This document shows, in pieces, positions 46,177 to 56,600 of a stretch of 60,863 nt of DNA. Source of the stretch: Nitrospira sp. Lineage in GTDB: Bacteria > Nitrospirota > Thermodesulfovibrionia > Thermodesulfovibrionales > Dissulfurispiraceae. The DNA is taken from NCBI GenBank assembly GCA_002634385.1, contig NSJL01000022.1, positions 1 through 60,863 on the forward strand. The letters are read 5' to 3'. Position numbers and translations under genes: made by a program. Within the stretch, counting starts at the first letter, position 1. The number at the start of each line of letters is the position of its first letter. Under the pieces are notes generated by a model, which ran no database searches, was not told where the DNA came from, and saw nothing but the letters and a program-made list of their open reading frames with translations.

Positions 46177-47484
46177 ATGGCTCTAGCAACATTTAAAGGA
46201 GGCATCCACCCGCCTGACAAGAAGGAACTTTCCAAAGCGAAAGCAATTTCTCCCGCAAAGCCGCCGAAGAGGGTCGTTCTTCCCCTAGTGCAGCATATCG
46301 GCGCTCCGTGCAAGCTGAGTGTGCGTATCGGACAGGAAGTGAAAATGGGGGAGGTCATCGGTACCCCCGAGGGGTTCGTTTCCGCTCCTGTCCATGCCTC
46401 GGTATCGGGAAAAGTGATAGCGATTGGAGATTTCCCCCTTCCCACCGGCAGGATGGTCCCCTCTGTGGTGATCGAGAATGACGGAAAAGAGGAATGGACA
46501 TCCCTGAAGGACAACCCCGATTATATGAAGCTTTCTCCCGACGAGCTGAAGGGGAAAGTGAGGGACGCCGGAATCGTGGGAATGGGGGGTGCCGCCTTTC
46601 CCGCCCATGTCAAACTCTCTCCCCCGAAGGAGAAGCCGGTTGATGTAGTGATCCTCAATGGTGCGGAGTGCGAGCCGTACCTCACCGCCGACTACCGGCT
46701 CATGCTGGAGAGGCCCTCCGAGGTGGTGGAAGGCCTCAAAGTGCTGATGAGGATCGTCAATGTCTCCAAAGGGGTTATCGGTATCGAAAGCAACAAGCCC
46801 GACGCCATCGAGGCGATGCAGCGGGCGGTGGCGGGGGAACCCTCCCTGCAGGTCTGTGCCCTTGAGGTCAAGTATCCCCAGGGTGCCGAAAAGATGCTGA
46901 TAAAGGCTGCCGTGGACCGGGACGTGCCTGCACGGGGCCTGCCCATGGATGTGGGGGTCGTGGTGCAGAACATCGGAACCGCCGTCGCGGTCTACGAGGC
47001 GGCGCGCTACGGGAAGCCCCTGATCGAGAGGGTCGTTACGGTGACGGGGGAGGGAATACGGGAGCCCGGGAATCTCCTGGTGAAGATAGGCTCCCTCGTT
47101 TCCGATCTTATCGGGGAGTGCGGGGGCTTCCGGTCCGAGGTCGCCAAGGTCGTCTCCGGAGGACCCATGATGGGCTTCGCCCTGTATTCCCTTGATGTGC
47201 CCGTTACCAAGGGCACGTCCGGCATTCTCGTCCTGCCCGAGGAAGGGGTCGTCCATGCCGAGGATTTCGGTCCCTGCATACGGTGCGGCAGATGTATCGA
47301 TATCTGTCCCATGGGTCTCATGCCCTCGATGCTGAGCGTGCTGTCCGAAAAGGGCCTGTATGAGGAGGCGAAGGACTATAATCTCTTCGACTGCTTCGAG
47401 TGCGGTTCCTGTACCTATGTTTGCCCGTCGAAGAGACCCATCGTACAGTTGGTGAGACTCGCCAAATCGATGACGAAACCGTAA
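46177..47484 (+). CDS. rnfC: Rnf complex subunit C
   Basis: This 435-residue NADH-side subunit has GIVGMGGAAFPAHVKL, NGAECEPYLTADYRLM and two C-terminal [4Fe-4S] motifs, CIRCGRCIDICP and CFECGSCTYVCP. Rnf couples ferredoxin:NAD+ electron transfer to Na+ or H+ translocation. The ATG at 46177 with GGAGG seven or so bases upstream is chosen over one at 46162 that lies on top of that site. Confidence 0.96.
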   Translation: MALATFKGGIHPPDKKELSKAKAISPAKPPKRVVLPLVQHIGAPCKLSVRIGQEVKMGEVIGTPEGFVSAPVHASVSGKVIAIGDFPLPTGRMVPSVVIENDGKEEWTSLKDNPDYMKLSPDELKGKVRDAGIVGMGGAAFPAHVKLSPPKEKPVDVVILNGAECEPYLTADYRLMLERPSEVVEGLKVLMRIVNVSKGVIGIESNKPDAIEAMQRAVAGEPSLQVCALEVKYPQGAEKMLIKAAVDRDVPARGLPMDVGVVVQNIGTAVAVYEAARYGKPLIERVVTVTGEGIREPGNLLVKIGSLVSDLIGECGGFRSEVAKVVSGGPMMGFALYSLDVPVTKGTSGILVLPEEGVVHAEDFGPCIRCGRCIDICPMGLMPSMLSVLSEKGLYEEAKDYNLFDCFECGSCTYVCPSKRPIVQLVRLAKSMTKP

Positions 47485-47522
47485 GTCTACGGTAAGGAGA
47501 AGGGAAGAGGAGAGAGGGATAC

Positions 47523-48533
47523 ATGGAAACAGCCAAAAAAGAGCATCAATTGATTGTCTCGGTCAGTCCTCACGTAAAGAGCGAGGAAACCACCAGCCGC
47601 ATCATGTGGAGCGTCACCGCTTCGCTCCTCCCCGCCGCAGTAATGGGCGCCTACTTCTTCGGGCCCCGGGCGGTGATTACCCTGGCGCTCTGTATCATTA
47701 CCGCGGCGCTTTCCGAGTACGGGTACCAGAAGGCGCTGAACAGGAAGGCTTCCGTCAGCGATGGCAGCGCGATCCTTACGGGACTGCTGCTGGGAATGAA
47801 CCTGCCCGCTTCGGTGCCTTTCTATATCCCCCTAATCGGCTCCTTCGTTGCGGTGGTGATCACCAAACAGCTTTTCGGGGGTCTGGGATACAACGTTTTC
47901 AACCCCGCGCTCATCGGCAGGGCCTTCCTGCTCATCTCCTTCCCGAAGCTGATGACCATCTGGACAAAGCCGGAGGCGGCCTTCATCAGAATGGATGCGG
48001 TTACTACCGCCACGCCCCTCGGCATCCTGAAGGAGGAAGGCGCTGCGAAGCTGATGGAGGTATTCGGAGACAAGATAAACCTGTATACGCAGCTCCTCGT
48101 GGGGCACCGGGCGGGTTCCATCGGCGAGACCTCCGCCATCGCGCTCCTGGTGGGGGCTGCCTTTCTCCTGTACCGGGGGTACATCTCCTGGCATATCCCG
48201 GTCTCCTTTCTCGGTACGTCGGCGGTGCTGGCGTGGATATTCGGAGGGAAGGGAGCCCTGTTTGCCGGTGACCCCATCGTACACCTCATCAGCGGCGGCA
48301 TGCTTCTCGGCGCCTTCTTCATGGCAACGGACTATGTCACCTGTCCCTCGGTGAAGAAGGGGCAGCTGCTCTTCGGGGCGGGCTGCGGGTTTCTTACCAT
48401 GCTCATACGATTGAAGGGGGGATATCCCGAAGGCGTCATGTTCGCTATCCTCATCATGAACTGCTTCTCTCCCCTCATCGACAGGGGCTTCCGGACGAAG
48501 GTCTTCGGGGCCCGGAAGGAGGCCCGGAAATGA
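47523..48533 (+). CDS. rnfD: Rnf complex subunit D
   Basis: This 336-residue membrane protein has about nine helices. The motif DAVTTATPL carries the Thr that covalently binds FMN. ATDYVTCPS near the C terminus is family-typical. It overlaps rnfG by 4 bases. Confidence 0.96.
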   Translation: METAKKEHQLIVSVSPHVKSEETTSRIMWSVTASLLPAAVMGAYFFGPRAVITLALCIITAALSEYGYQKALNRKASVSDGSAILTGLLLGMNLPASVPFYIPLIGSFVAVVITKQLFGGLGYNVFNPALIGRAFLLISFPKLMTIWTKPEAAFIRMDAVTTATPLGILKEEGAAKLMEVFGDKINLYTQLLVGHRAGSIGETSAIALLVGAAFLLYRGYISWHIPVSFLGTSAVLAWIFGGKGALFAGDPIVHLISGGMLLGAFFMATDYVTCPSVKKGQLLFGAGCGFLTMLIRLKGGYPEGVMFAILIMNCFSPLIDRGFRTKVFGARKEARK

Positions 48534-49123
48534 CCGGCAAGGACATTTTCAAAGTAGCGCTCAATCTTGTTGCCGTATACCTCATCGGCGGACTCATCCT
48601 TGCGGCGGTGTACGCCAAGACCTCTCCCATCATGTACCGGAACGCCGAGAATGCGAAGAAGCAGGCATTGAAGGAGCTGATGCCCGAAGCGGACGACATC
48701 GCGAGGATGGGGGAATGGACAATCCATGACAAGCACGCCGAATACTACATCGCCAAAAAGAGCGGTGCCCCCATCGGCTATATCGTCCAGTCCTTCGGCA
48801 AGGGGTATTCCAGCTACATCAACACCCTTGTGGCGGTGGACAAGGACTTCAAGGTGCAGAAGATCAATATCCTGAGCCATGCGGAGACCCCCGGCCTGGG
48901 CGACGAGATCGAGGCGGACTCCTTCAAGGACCAGTTCAAGGGGAAGGATGTCAACCACCTGAAGGTCCTGAAGACCGATACCACGGAATATATACAGGCC
49001 ATATCCGGGGCGACCATCTCGACCCGTGCGGTTTCCGAGGACGCGGTAAAGAACGGCGTCGGCAAGCTTATCGAGGTAATCAAAGGAGGAGGTGCGGACA
49101 GTGGCGCAGGCAAGCACAGTTAG
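48530..49123 (+). CDS. rnfG: Rnf complex subunit G
   Basis: This 197-residue subunit has one N-terminal membrane helix and a periplasmic flavin domain. The covalent FMN threonine lies in ISGATISTRAV. AETPGLGDEIE is also conserved. Confidence 0.96.
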   Translation: MTGKDIFKVALNLVAVYLIGGLILAAVYAKTSPIMYRNAENAKKQALKELMPEADDIARMGEWTIHDKHAEYYIAKKSGAPIGYIVQSFGKGYSSYINTLVAVDKDFKVQKINILSHAETPGLGDEIEADSFKDQFKGKDVNHLKVLKTDTTEYIQAISGATISTRAVSEDAVKNGVGKLIEVIKGGGADSGAGKHS

Positions 49124-49727
49124 TTACTGGGAGCTGATAAAGAACGGACTCGTAAAGGACAATACCATCTTCAAGCTCGCCCTCAGTCTCTGTCCCTCCA
49201 TCGCGGTGACGAACAGCCTGAAGAATGGGGTCCTCATGGGCGTTGCGGTCCTTTTCGTCCAGACTATGGTGAACGTTACCATATCCCTCATGAGAAAAGT
49301 GATCCATCCCAAGGTCAGACTGCCCATTTTCATGCTGGTCATCTCGGGCTGGGTCACCATCACCGATATGTCGATGGCGGCGGCGTTCCCCGATGTCTAC
49401 CGGCAGATGGGGCTTTACATCCAGCTTATCGTTGCGTTCGCTTCCATCCTCGCCCGGGCGGAGATGTTCGCGAGCAAGAACCAGTTCACCCCCTCCATGG
49501 TCGACGGCATCGGAATGGGGCTCGGCTTCCTCTTCGCCCTTACGGTCATCAGTTTCTTCAGGGAACTGGTCGGGAAGGGAGCCCTCTGGGGGGTTCCCAT
49601 CGTCGCAACGAAGCCGCTGCTGATCCTGATCCTGCCCGCGGGCGGGTTCTTCGCGGTGGGGATACTCATGGCCCTTTTCAACTGGATCGATGCCCGGTAC
49701 CTGAAGAGCAGGACGGCGGGACACTAA
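49101..49727 (+). CDS. rnfE: Rnf complex subunit E
   Basis: This 208-residue membrane protein has about six helices; NPSL-like motif replaced by CPSIAVTNSLKNG, and ARAEMFASKN is conserved. The start is a GTG at 49101 with GGAGG eight bases before it; a GTG nine bases upstream is less well placed. It overlaps rnfG by 23 bases. Confidence 0.95.
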   Translation: MAQASTVSYWELIKNGLVKDNTIFKLALSLCPSIAVTNSLKNGVLMGVAVLFVQTMVNVTISLMRKVIHPKVRLPIFMLVISGWVTITDMSMAAAFPDVYRQMGLYIQLIVAFASILARAEMFASKNQFTPSMVDGIGMGLGFLFALTVISFFRELVGKGALWGVPIVATKPLLILILPAGGFFAVGILMALFNWIDARYLKSRTAGH

Positions 49728-49740
49728 AAGGAGAGGAACG

Positions 49741-50334
49741 ATGGAAAGCGAATTCACGAAACTCTTTCAGCTTGTTGTTTCGGCATCTCTGATAAACAAC
49801 TTCGTTTTCACCCGGTTTCTCGGCCTCTGTATCTTCTTCGGCGTCTCGAAGAAGATGGAGACCGCGGTGGGAATGAGCATTACCTTCACCGCGGTCATGA
49901 TGATCAGCGCGGCGCTGAGCTGGTTCATCTTCAATTATGTAATGGTCCCCCTCGATATCACTTTCCTGAAGATCATCGTCTTCATCGGGGTGATCGCGGG
50001 CCTGGTGCAGGCATCGGATACCATCATGAGAAAGATGGCGCCGGGACTCTACTACAAGCTCGGCATCTACCTCGCGCTTATCTCCACGAACTGTATCATC
50101 CTCGCCGTGCCGCTGATCAACGCGGGGGAACACTACAACTTTATCGAAAGCCTGGCCTTCGGACTGGGGTCCGGGATCGGCTTCGCCCTCGCGCTGATCA
50201 TCATGGCGAGTATCCGAGAGAAGATCGAGCTGGCCGATGTGCCCGCCCCCTTCAGGGGCCTGCCCATGGCCTTTATCATCACCGGTCTGATCGCCCTGGC
50301 GTTTACCGGTTTTTCGGGACTGATCACCCTGTAA
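49741..50334 (+). CDS. rnfA: Rnf complex subunit A
   Basis: This 197-residue membrane protein is paralogous to RnfE, with about six helices. NNFVFTRFLGLCIFFGVSKK and STNCIILAVPLIN contain the conserved Cys of the membrane-embedded [2Fe-2S] centre shared with RnfE. AAGGAGAGG precedes the ATG. Confidence 0.96.
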   Translation: MESEFTKLFQLVVSASLINNFVFTRFLGLCIFFGVSKKMETAVGMSITFTAVMMISAALSWFIFNYVMVPLDITFLKIIVFIGVIAGLVQASDTIMRKMAPGLYYKLGIYLALISTNCIILAVPLINAGEHYNFIESLAFGLGSGIGFALALIIMASIREKIELADVPAPFRGLPMAFIITGLIALAFTGFSGLITL

Positions 50335-50440
50335 GGAGGACGAGTCGCACGCTGCGGCGTTGCCTGCCCGGTGCCGCTTTCGGTACAATAAAAAAGGCTC
50401 TCCGTAGTGAGCTGTGAACGTGTAACGGAGGAAAGACAGA

Positions 50441-51610
50441 ATGCATGAGATCATAAAATTGATACCCGAGGTGCTGGGGATGCTCCCCCTTGCCGATATG
50501 TCCCCTTTTCTCATTCCCCAGGTGGGGGTGGGAGGAGGGGTTGATGCAAAGGAGCATGTGGACATCGTCCCCCTGATCAAATTCACCCTCATCTTCCTGG
50601 CGGGACTCGGCACGGTGTTCGGCCTTGGACTCGCCTTCGCCGCAAAGAAGTTCGCCGTCAAGATCGACCCGAGGGTGGAGCAGGTGAAGGACTGTCTTGC
50701 CCATGCCCATTGCGGCGCCTGCGGATACGCCGGATGCGAGCAGTATGCCGAAGCGGTGGTGAACAATCCGGATGTCCCCCCCAACCTCTGTACCCCCGCC
50801 GGCTCGAAGGGGGCCGAGGCGGTCGCCCTGATCACCGGAAAGAAGGCGGTGGCCATGGAGCCCATCTTTTCGAGGATCATGTGCCAGGGGGGCTGGAGCA
50901 AGTCGGACAAGAGATTCAAGTATGAGGGGGTGCAGGACTGCAGGGCGGCGATCCTGGCGGGCGGCGGAGACAAGTCGTGCGTCTACGGGTGCCTCGGGTA
51001 CGGCACCTGTGTGCGGGCCTGCCCCTTTGACGCCCTCCATATGGGGGAGGACCATCTCCCGGTCGTGGATGTGGCGAAGTGCACCGGGTGCAGGAAGTGC
51101 GAAACGGCCTGCCCGAAAAAAGTGATCGAGGTGCTCCCCGCTTCCAAGGCGGTGGTGGTTGCCTGCCACTCGAGGGACAAGGGCGGTGAGGTCAGAAAGC
51201 ACTGTCAGGTGGGCTGCATCGCGTGCGGCAAGTGCGTCAAGGTCTGTCCCTTTGATGCGCCGAAGATCGAAAACAACCTCTCGAGAATCGACCTGGATAA
51301 ATGCAGGGTTTGCGGACTTTGCGCGGGCGTCTGCCCTACCAAGGCTATCGTCGACTTCATCCCGGCACGGCCGAAGGCAGTGGTGACCGATACGTGCATC
51401 GGATGCCAGATCTGCATGAAGGTATGCCCGGTAAACGCCGCGGCGGGAGAGGCGAAGAAGAAGCATACTGTCGACCCGGCAAAGTGCATCGGATGCGGTA
51501 TCTGCACGGCGAAGTGCCCGGTTCAGGCCATCGAGGGTACCTTCAATACGGCCGAAGTCCTGGCGGCTGCGGCGGCGAAAAAACAGAAGTCTGCCACTGC
51601 CGCTGCGTAG
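50441..51610 (+). CDS. rnfB: Rnf complex subunit B, polyferredoxin
   Basis: This 389-residue subunit has a membrane helix (about 43-70), the cluster motif HCGACGYAGCEQYAEAV, and then six ferredoxin motifs through to CIGCGICTAKCP. It takes electrons from ferredoxin. The Ala/Lys-rich C terminus is not conserved. GGAGG precedes the ATG; gene order rnfCDGEAB is that of acetogens. Confidence 0.95.
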   Translation: MHEIIKLIPEVLGMLPLADMSPFLIPQVGVGGGVDAKEHVDIVPLIKFTLIFLAGLGTVFGLGLAFAAKKFAVKIDPRVEQVKDCLAHAHCGACGYAGCEQYAEAVVNNPDVPPNLCTPAGSKGAEAVALITGKKAVAMEPIFSRIMCQGGWSKSDKRFKYEGVQDCRAAILAGGGDKSCVYGCLGYGTCVRACPFDALHMGEDHLPVVDVAKCTGCRKCETACPKKVIEVLPASKAVVVACHSRDKGGEVRKHCQVGCIACGKCVKVCPFDAPKIENNLSRIDLDKCRVCGLCAGVCPTKAIVDFIPARPKAVVTDTCIGCQICMKVCPVNAAAGEAKKKHTVDPAKCIGCGICTAKCPVQAIEGTFNTAEVLAAAAAKKQKSATAAA

Positions 51611-51657
51611 CGCCGCAGCTGTTGATCATGGAGGAGGACGATCGGAAACAGACGCTC

Positions 51658-51687
51658 TTGACTTTTTCCCCCGCTTTCGGTACTAAT
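51658..51687 (+). promoter_or_regulatory. Promoter of the LysM transglycosylase gene
   Basis: TTGACT (51658-51663) with ACTAAT (51682-51687) 18 bases on, eight bases before the ATG. No ribosome site is present, so this is another leaderless candidate. The -10 is weaker than in the other cases. Confidence 0.45.
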
Positions 51688-51695
51688 ATACCTGC

Positions 51696-53177
51696 ATGAA
51701 GAAGAACGGGGTGATAGGCTGGTCACTGGTATTTGCTGTTCTCGCTTTACTTTTCGGCAGTTCCGTCTGTGCGGATACTCCCGGGGGGAATGTCTCCGAG
51801 GTGGAGAAGTATCCGGAGAGGAGCCTGAAAGACGGGGCGCAGAGGCTCCCCTCTCCGCCGCTGGCCCTGGAGGTTCCTTCGTTCTATCCCAATATCGCAG
51901 TTACAGACCTTACCCTCGACAAGGGAGCGGCTGCTCCCGCTCCGGAGTCTGCTTCCGGGCAGACCGTCAAGGAAAGTCCAAATAATCCGGGGGAGAAGAA
52001 AGAGCCCTCCGTCAATTCTCCCATCGACACCGCATCGTACAAATCCAATGAGACCGCTCTGAAGGCGATAGAGAGGAACGTAACCCTCTTCACGGAGAGG
52101 ATCAAGGGAAGGTTCGAGATATGGCTCGAGAGGTCGGCGCGGTATATCGAGATCATGAAAGAGATCCTGCGGGAGAAGCAGCTCCCCGAGGAGCTCGTGT
52201 TCCTCCCCATTGTGGAAAGCGGGTTCAATCTGAACGCCTACTCCCCTGCACGGGCGGTGGGTCCCTGGCAGTTCATCGCGGCAACGGCAAAGAGATACGG
52301 GCTGGTCATCGACTGGTGGAGGGACGAGCGGAAGGACCCGGTGAAGTCGACCCACGCGGCGGCACAGTATCTCAAGGACCTTTATAAGATGTTCGGCTCC
52401 TGGAATCTTGCCCTGGCGGCATACAACGCGGGGGAGGGGCGGATTTCCCGGGCCCTCAAGAAGAGCGACGTCAGCGATTACTGGTCCCTTCTCCATACGA
52501 AGCAGATACGGGACGAGACAAAAGAGTACGTGCCCCGCTACATTGCGGCAACCATGATCGCCAATACCCCTGAAGAGTACGGTTTCAGCAATCTCGACTA
52601 CCATGAACCCCTTGCCTACGAAGAAATTACTCTTGCCTCTCCCATGGATATCGAAGTTATTGCGCATTGCGCGGAGAGTACGGTAAAGGAGATCAGGGAG
52701 CTGAACCCCGAGTTGCGGAGGTGGAGCACTCCTCTCAATGTTCCCCAGTACACCATACGGATACCACAGGGGAGCAAGGAGCTCTTTCTGAAGAACGTGT
52801 CGGATATTCCGCAAGACAAACTCTTTACCGTGGACACGTATACTGCGAAAAAAGGTGATACCCTCAAGAAGATTGTCAGGAAAACCGGCGTCCCGATGCA
52901 GGCCATCCTCGCCATGAACTCCCTGAGCGGCCTCGAAGAGATAAAGGCGGGATATGAGATAAGAGTACCCCCGAAGGAAAAATTCTCCCCCGATCATGAT
53001 GATACCTACAAGGTAAGAAAGGCCTCGTACAGGAAGGTATCCGAAAGGTCCGGGAAGAAGATATCGGGGAAAAAGTCTTCGGGTAAAAAGGGAAAGAAGA
53101 ACACGGCAGCAAGCACGAAGAAGTCCCGGGCTTCGGCCTCCAAGTCGAAGAGCAAGGTCAAGACGAAAAAGGCCTGA
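51696..53177 (+). CDS. Lytic murein transglycosylase with LysM domain
   Basis: This 493-residue protein has a signal peptide (cleaved near VCAD), a linker, an SLT domain (VFLPIVESGFNLNAYSPA with catalytic Glu, AVGPWQFIAATAKRYGL, LALAAYNAGEG), and a C-terminal LysM (YTAKKGDTLKKIVRKTGVP). It would cleave peptidoglycan glycan strands in the periplasm. The last 45 residues are a Lys/Ser/Gly-rich basic tail. It resembles MltD and the shorter protein at 26.4 kb. Confidence 0.94.
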   Translation: MKKNGVIGWSLVFAVLALLFGSSVCADTPGGNVSEVEKYPERSLKDGAQRLPSPPLALEVPSFYPNIAVTDLTLDKGAAAPAPESASGQTVKESPNNPGEKKEPSVNSPIDTASYKSNETALKAIERNVTLFTERIKGRFEIWLERSARYIEIMKEILREKQLPEELVFLPIVESGFNLNAYSPARAVGPWQFIAATAKRYGLVIDWWRDERKDPVKSTHAAAQYLKDLYKMFGSWNLALAAYNAGEGRISRALKKSDVSDYWSLLHTKQIRDETKEYVPRYIAATMIANTPEEYGFSNLDYHEPLAYEEITLASPMDIEVIAHCAESTVKEIRELNPELRRWSTPLNVPQYTIRIPQGSKELFLKNVSDIPQDKLFTVDTYTAKKGDTLKKIVRKTGVPMQAILAMNSLSGLEEIKAGYEIRVPPKEKFSPDHDDTYKVRKASYRKVSERSGKKISGKKSSGKKGKKNTAASTKKSRASASKSKSKVKTKKA

Positions 53178-53694
53178 TTTCCTTCCTTCCCTCTGAAAAC
53201 GCCATTTATGTATGGGTTCAGGGGGCACCCTCTTTCTTTGCGAGCCAATTCCTCTTTCATCTCAGGGCAGCGCATGTTCATGATAATACTCCTGACCCTC
53301 TTCATGCATACAAAGGGGGGCAGACGTATCTTCCCTATGTCCGGCCCCCCTCTGCTATTCCAGACACTCGCTACAGAGAAGAGGATACCCCCCTGCCCCC
53401 CTGTGTCTGCCTGTTTCGGAGTCCTGCACTCCGGAGAGAGTCAGAATCCTTCAAAGCCATCATCCCGGCGAAAGCAAGAGACTCTCTCAGGCTGTCACCC
53501 CGGCGGAAGCCGGGGTCCAGAGTCTTTCGGAAAAGGACTGGATCCCGGCTCAAAAGGTCTTCCGGGATGACAGGAGAAGAGTGCGCGTAGGGTTTTAATG
53601 CGTTTTTCTGCATAACTTTCTGATTCGACCGGACAATCCAATCAAGTAGTATAATGGTAATAGAGAGCGCGGCGGTGTAAGCAAGGGGTGGCAA
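53178..53694. other. Intergenic with palindromic repeat
   Basis: No gene is supported. The region contains the double-hairpin repeat at 53494-53571, a partial copy (CATCCCGGCGAAAGC, about 53461-53475), and TATAAT at 53650-53655 that may serve the next gene, although I find no good -35. Confidence 0.6.
53494..53571 (+). repeat. 78-bp double-hairpin palindromic repeat, copy 2
   Basis: Begins GTCACCCCGG and ends CCGGGATGAC. The two internal hairpins and the GAAAAGGACTG core between them match copy 1 at 42109-42188 in inverted orientation. Confidence 0.8.
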
Positions 53695-56600
53695 GTGAAA
53701 AAGCTTCAAATCGCGGGTTTTCTTCTGGGAATACTATTTTTTCTCCTGATAACCGTATTTTCCTATCTGGGAGCGAAAAGCCTCCTGGAGGTTCCCGAAA
53801 AGAGGATCCGGATTGCAACCCGCATCGGCATCCTTGAGAGGATACGGGATCAGGTGAATGCTGCGGTGCTCTCTCAACGCGGATACACGATTACAGGAGA
53901 TGCGGGCTATCTGAGCTCATACTATAAAGCAATCTCTGCTGAACGGGAAGAATTCAAGAAGATCGGGCAGGCAGGCTTCGAGACCAGGAGCCAGGAGGAG
54001 AAGCTGAACCGGCTTGAGGGTCTTGTCAGTAAGAGGATTGATTTTATTGACGTTTTGATCGATTTCCAGAGGGCCGGGGTGAGTGATACGCAGCAGGAAG
54101 GCATCGCTATCGGCCAGGGCGAGGCACTGAGCGATGAAATCAAAAAGGGAATCGATGAACTGGTAAGAGAGGATAACACCCTTTTCAGGCAGCTGGAGGG
54201 AGAGGCTTCTTCGGCCCTTGTCAAGCTGATTGCCACCCTGCTCCTGGGGGCATTCCTGAGTACTTCCTCTTTAGCGCTGGCGTTCTATTTTTACCGCTCC
54301 CGCAGTATTAAGGAAGCGGAAAGCGGAAAACTCCTTCAGGCCATTATCGACAACAGCCCTGCTGCGATTTACCTGAAAGACAAAGACTTGCGACTTATCC
54401 TGGCGAACAAGAAATGCGAGCTCCTTTTCGGCCTGCCAAAGGAGCAGTTGCTGGGCAAGACTGCCCATGACCTTCTTTCCAAAGAACTGGCCGACGCAGC
54501 TGCAGAGAGTGATCTGAGGGTATTGCGACAGGGAATATCTCTTATCAGCGAGGAACGGATACTCTCGGGAGGAGAAATGCATACGTATCTCTCCAATAAA
54601 TTCCCCTTGAGAGACCCGTTGTCCGGCTCTCCCTACCGGGTGGCATGTATCTTGACGGATATTACCGAGCGCGAGCAGATGGAACAGGCGCTGCGCGAGA
54701 GCGAGGAGCGGTTCCGCCTGATTGCCGACACTATGCCAAACCTGGCGTGGACAGCCCGGCCCGATGGCGAAGTGGATTACTGGAACCGATACGGGCTGGA
54801 ATACACAGGGCTTCCGGAGATGGGAGGCGGGAAGGAATGGAGTTTTGCCGTTATCCACTCTGAGGACCGGCAGGCAGCGAAGGATGCCTGGGAAAAGGCA
54901 GTCCAAACAGGCACTCCGTATGAAAAGGAGCATAGGCTCAGACGCTTTGACGGCGCATATCGATGGCACTTCAGCCGGGGCGTGCCGGTACGGAACGGCG
55001 GGGGACGGATCATCAAGTGGTATGGTACGACCACGGACATCCACGAACTGCGGGAAGAGACACAGCAGAGGCTCCGCGAAAGCGAGGAGCGATTCCGGAT
55101 GGTTGCCGAGGCGTCCAGGACCATGGTATATGCCATCGAAGTGGAAAGCGGCACAATGTCTGTTACCAGGGGACTCGATGAGTTGCTCGGGTACCGCCAG
55201 GAGGAAATACCGCTGAGCCGCACCTGGTGGTTGAGCCGGATCCACCCTGATGATGTCCTGCTCTGCAAAGAGCAATTCAAAGACTCCGAGGCAAAGGGAC
55301 TGGATTTCAGCCTTGAGTACCGGGTGCGCCACAAAGGGGAACACTATATCACTGTCCAGGATACCGGAAGAGTGGTAAGGAACAATACAGGACAGGTAGT
55401 GCGGATAGTGGGGGGGGTTATCGACATCACCGAACGAAAGCAGATGGAAGCTACTATCAGGCATCAGGCTCATTATGATCTTCTCACCGGATTGCCTAAC
55501 AGGACCCTGTTTCTCGGTCACCTGACCTTTGCCCTGTCCCAGGCTCACCGCTCCCAGAAGCAGCTGGCAGTGATGTTTCTGGATCTCGACCGCTTCAAAA
55601 CCATTAATGACACTTTAGGACATGCCACCGGCGACAAGTTGTTACAGGAAGTTGCCGGGAGGGTGAGACTTTCAATTCGCAAGACCGATACGGCGGCCCG
55701 GATCGGAGGAGACGAATTCCTCATCCTTCTGTCCCAGGTCTCGCACCCGGAAGATGTATCCAGAATTGCGGAAAAGATCACGGCCACCTTTGAGAAACCG
55801 TTTTCCGTTAATGGATATACTTTCTATACAACGGCCAGCATCGGTATCAGTATCTTTCCTGAAGATGGAGAGGAAGCCGAAATCCTGATAAAAAATGCCG
55901 ATATCGCCATGTACCACGCAAAAGAGGAGGGAAGAAACAACTATCAGTTCTACAGTCCTGAGATGAACATCAGGACCCTGGAGCGGATGATCCTCGAAAA
56001 CGACCTGCGCCGGACTCTCCGTCAGGGAGAACTGGAGCTCTTCTATCAGCCCCAGTATAACATCGCGACCGGAAAGATCGTCTGCACCGAGGCATTGATC
56101 CGGTGGAGGCACCCCAGGCTGGGACTGCTCAGGCCGGCGCAGTTCCTGCCGTTGGCCGAGGAGATGGGATTCATTCTCTCCATCGATGAGTGGGTGCTCC
56201 GCACTGCCTGTGCGCAGAACAAGGCATTGCAGGATGCAGGATGTCCTCCGACCTGTGTTGCGGTGAATCTCTCTGCCCGGCAGTTCAAGCAGGCTCATCT
56301 CGAAGAGACGGTCTCCCGGGCCTTGCAGGAGACGGGACTGGACCCGAAGTGGCTGGCGATCGAAGTCACCGAAACCATCGCCATGGGGGATATCGAACAG
56401 ACCATTTCCAATTTGAAGAAACTGAGCGCTCTGGGTATCCATTTCTCCATCGACGACTTCGGCACGGGATACTCTTCGTTGAGCTACCTGAAGAGACTGC
56501 CGATCCGAAAACTCAAAATAGACAAGTCTTTTATCAGGGACATGACCTTAGACACGGACGATCAAGCCATCGTCAATGCCATCATTTCCATGGCGCATAG

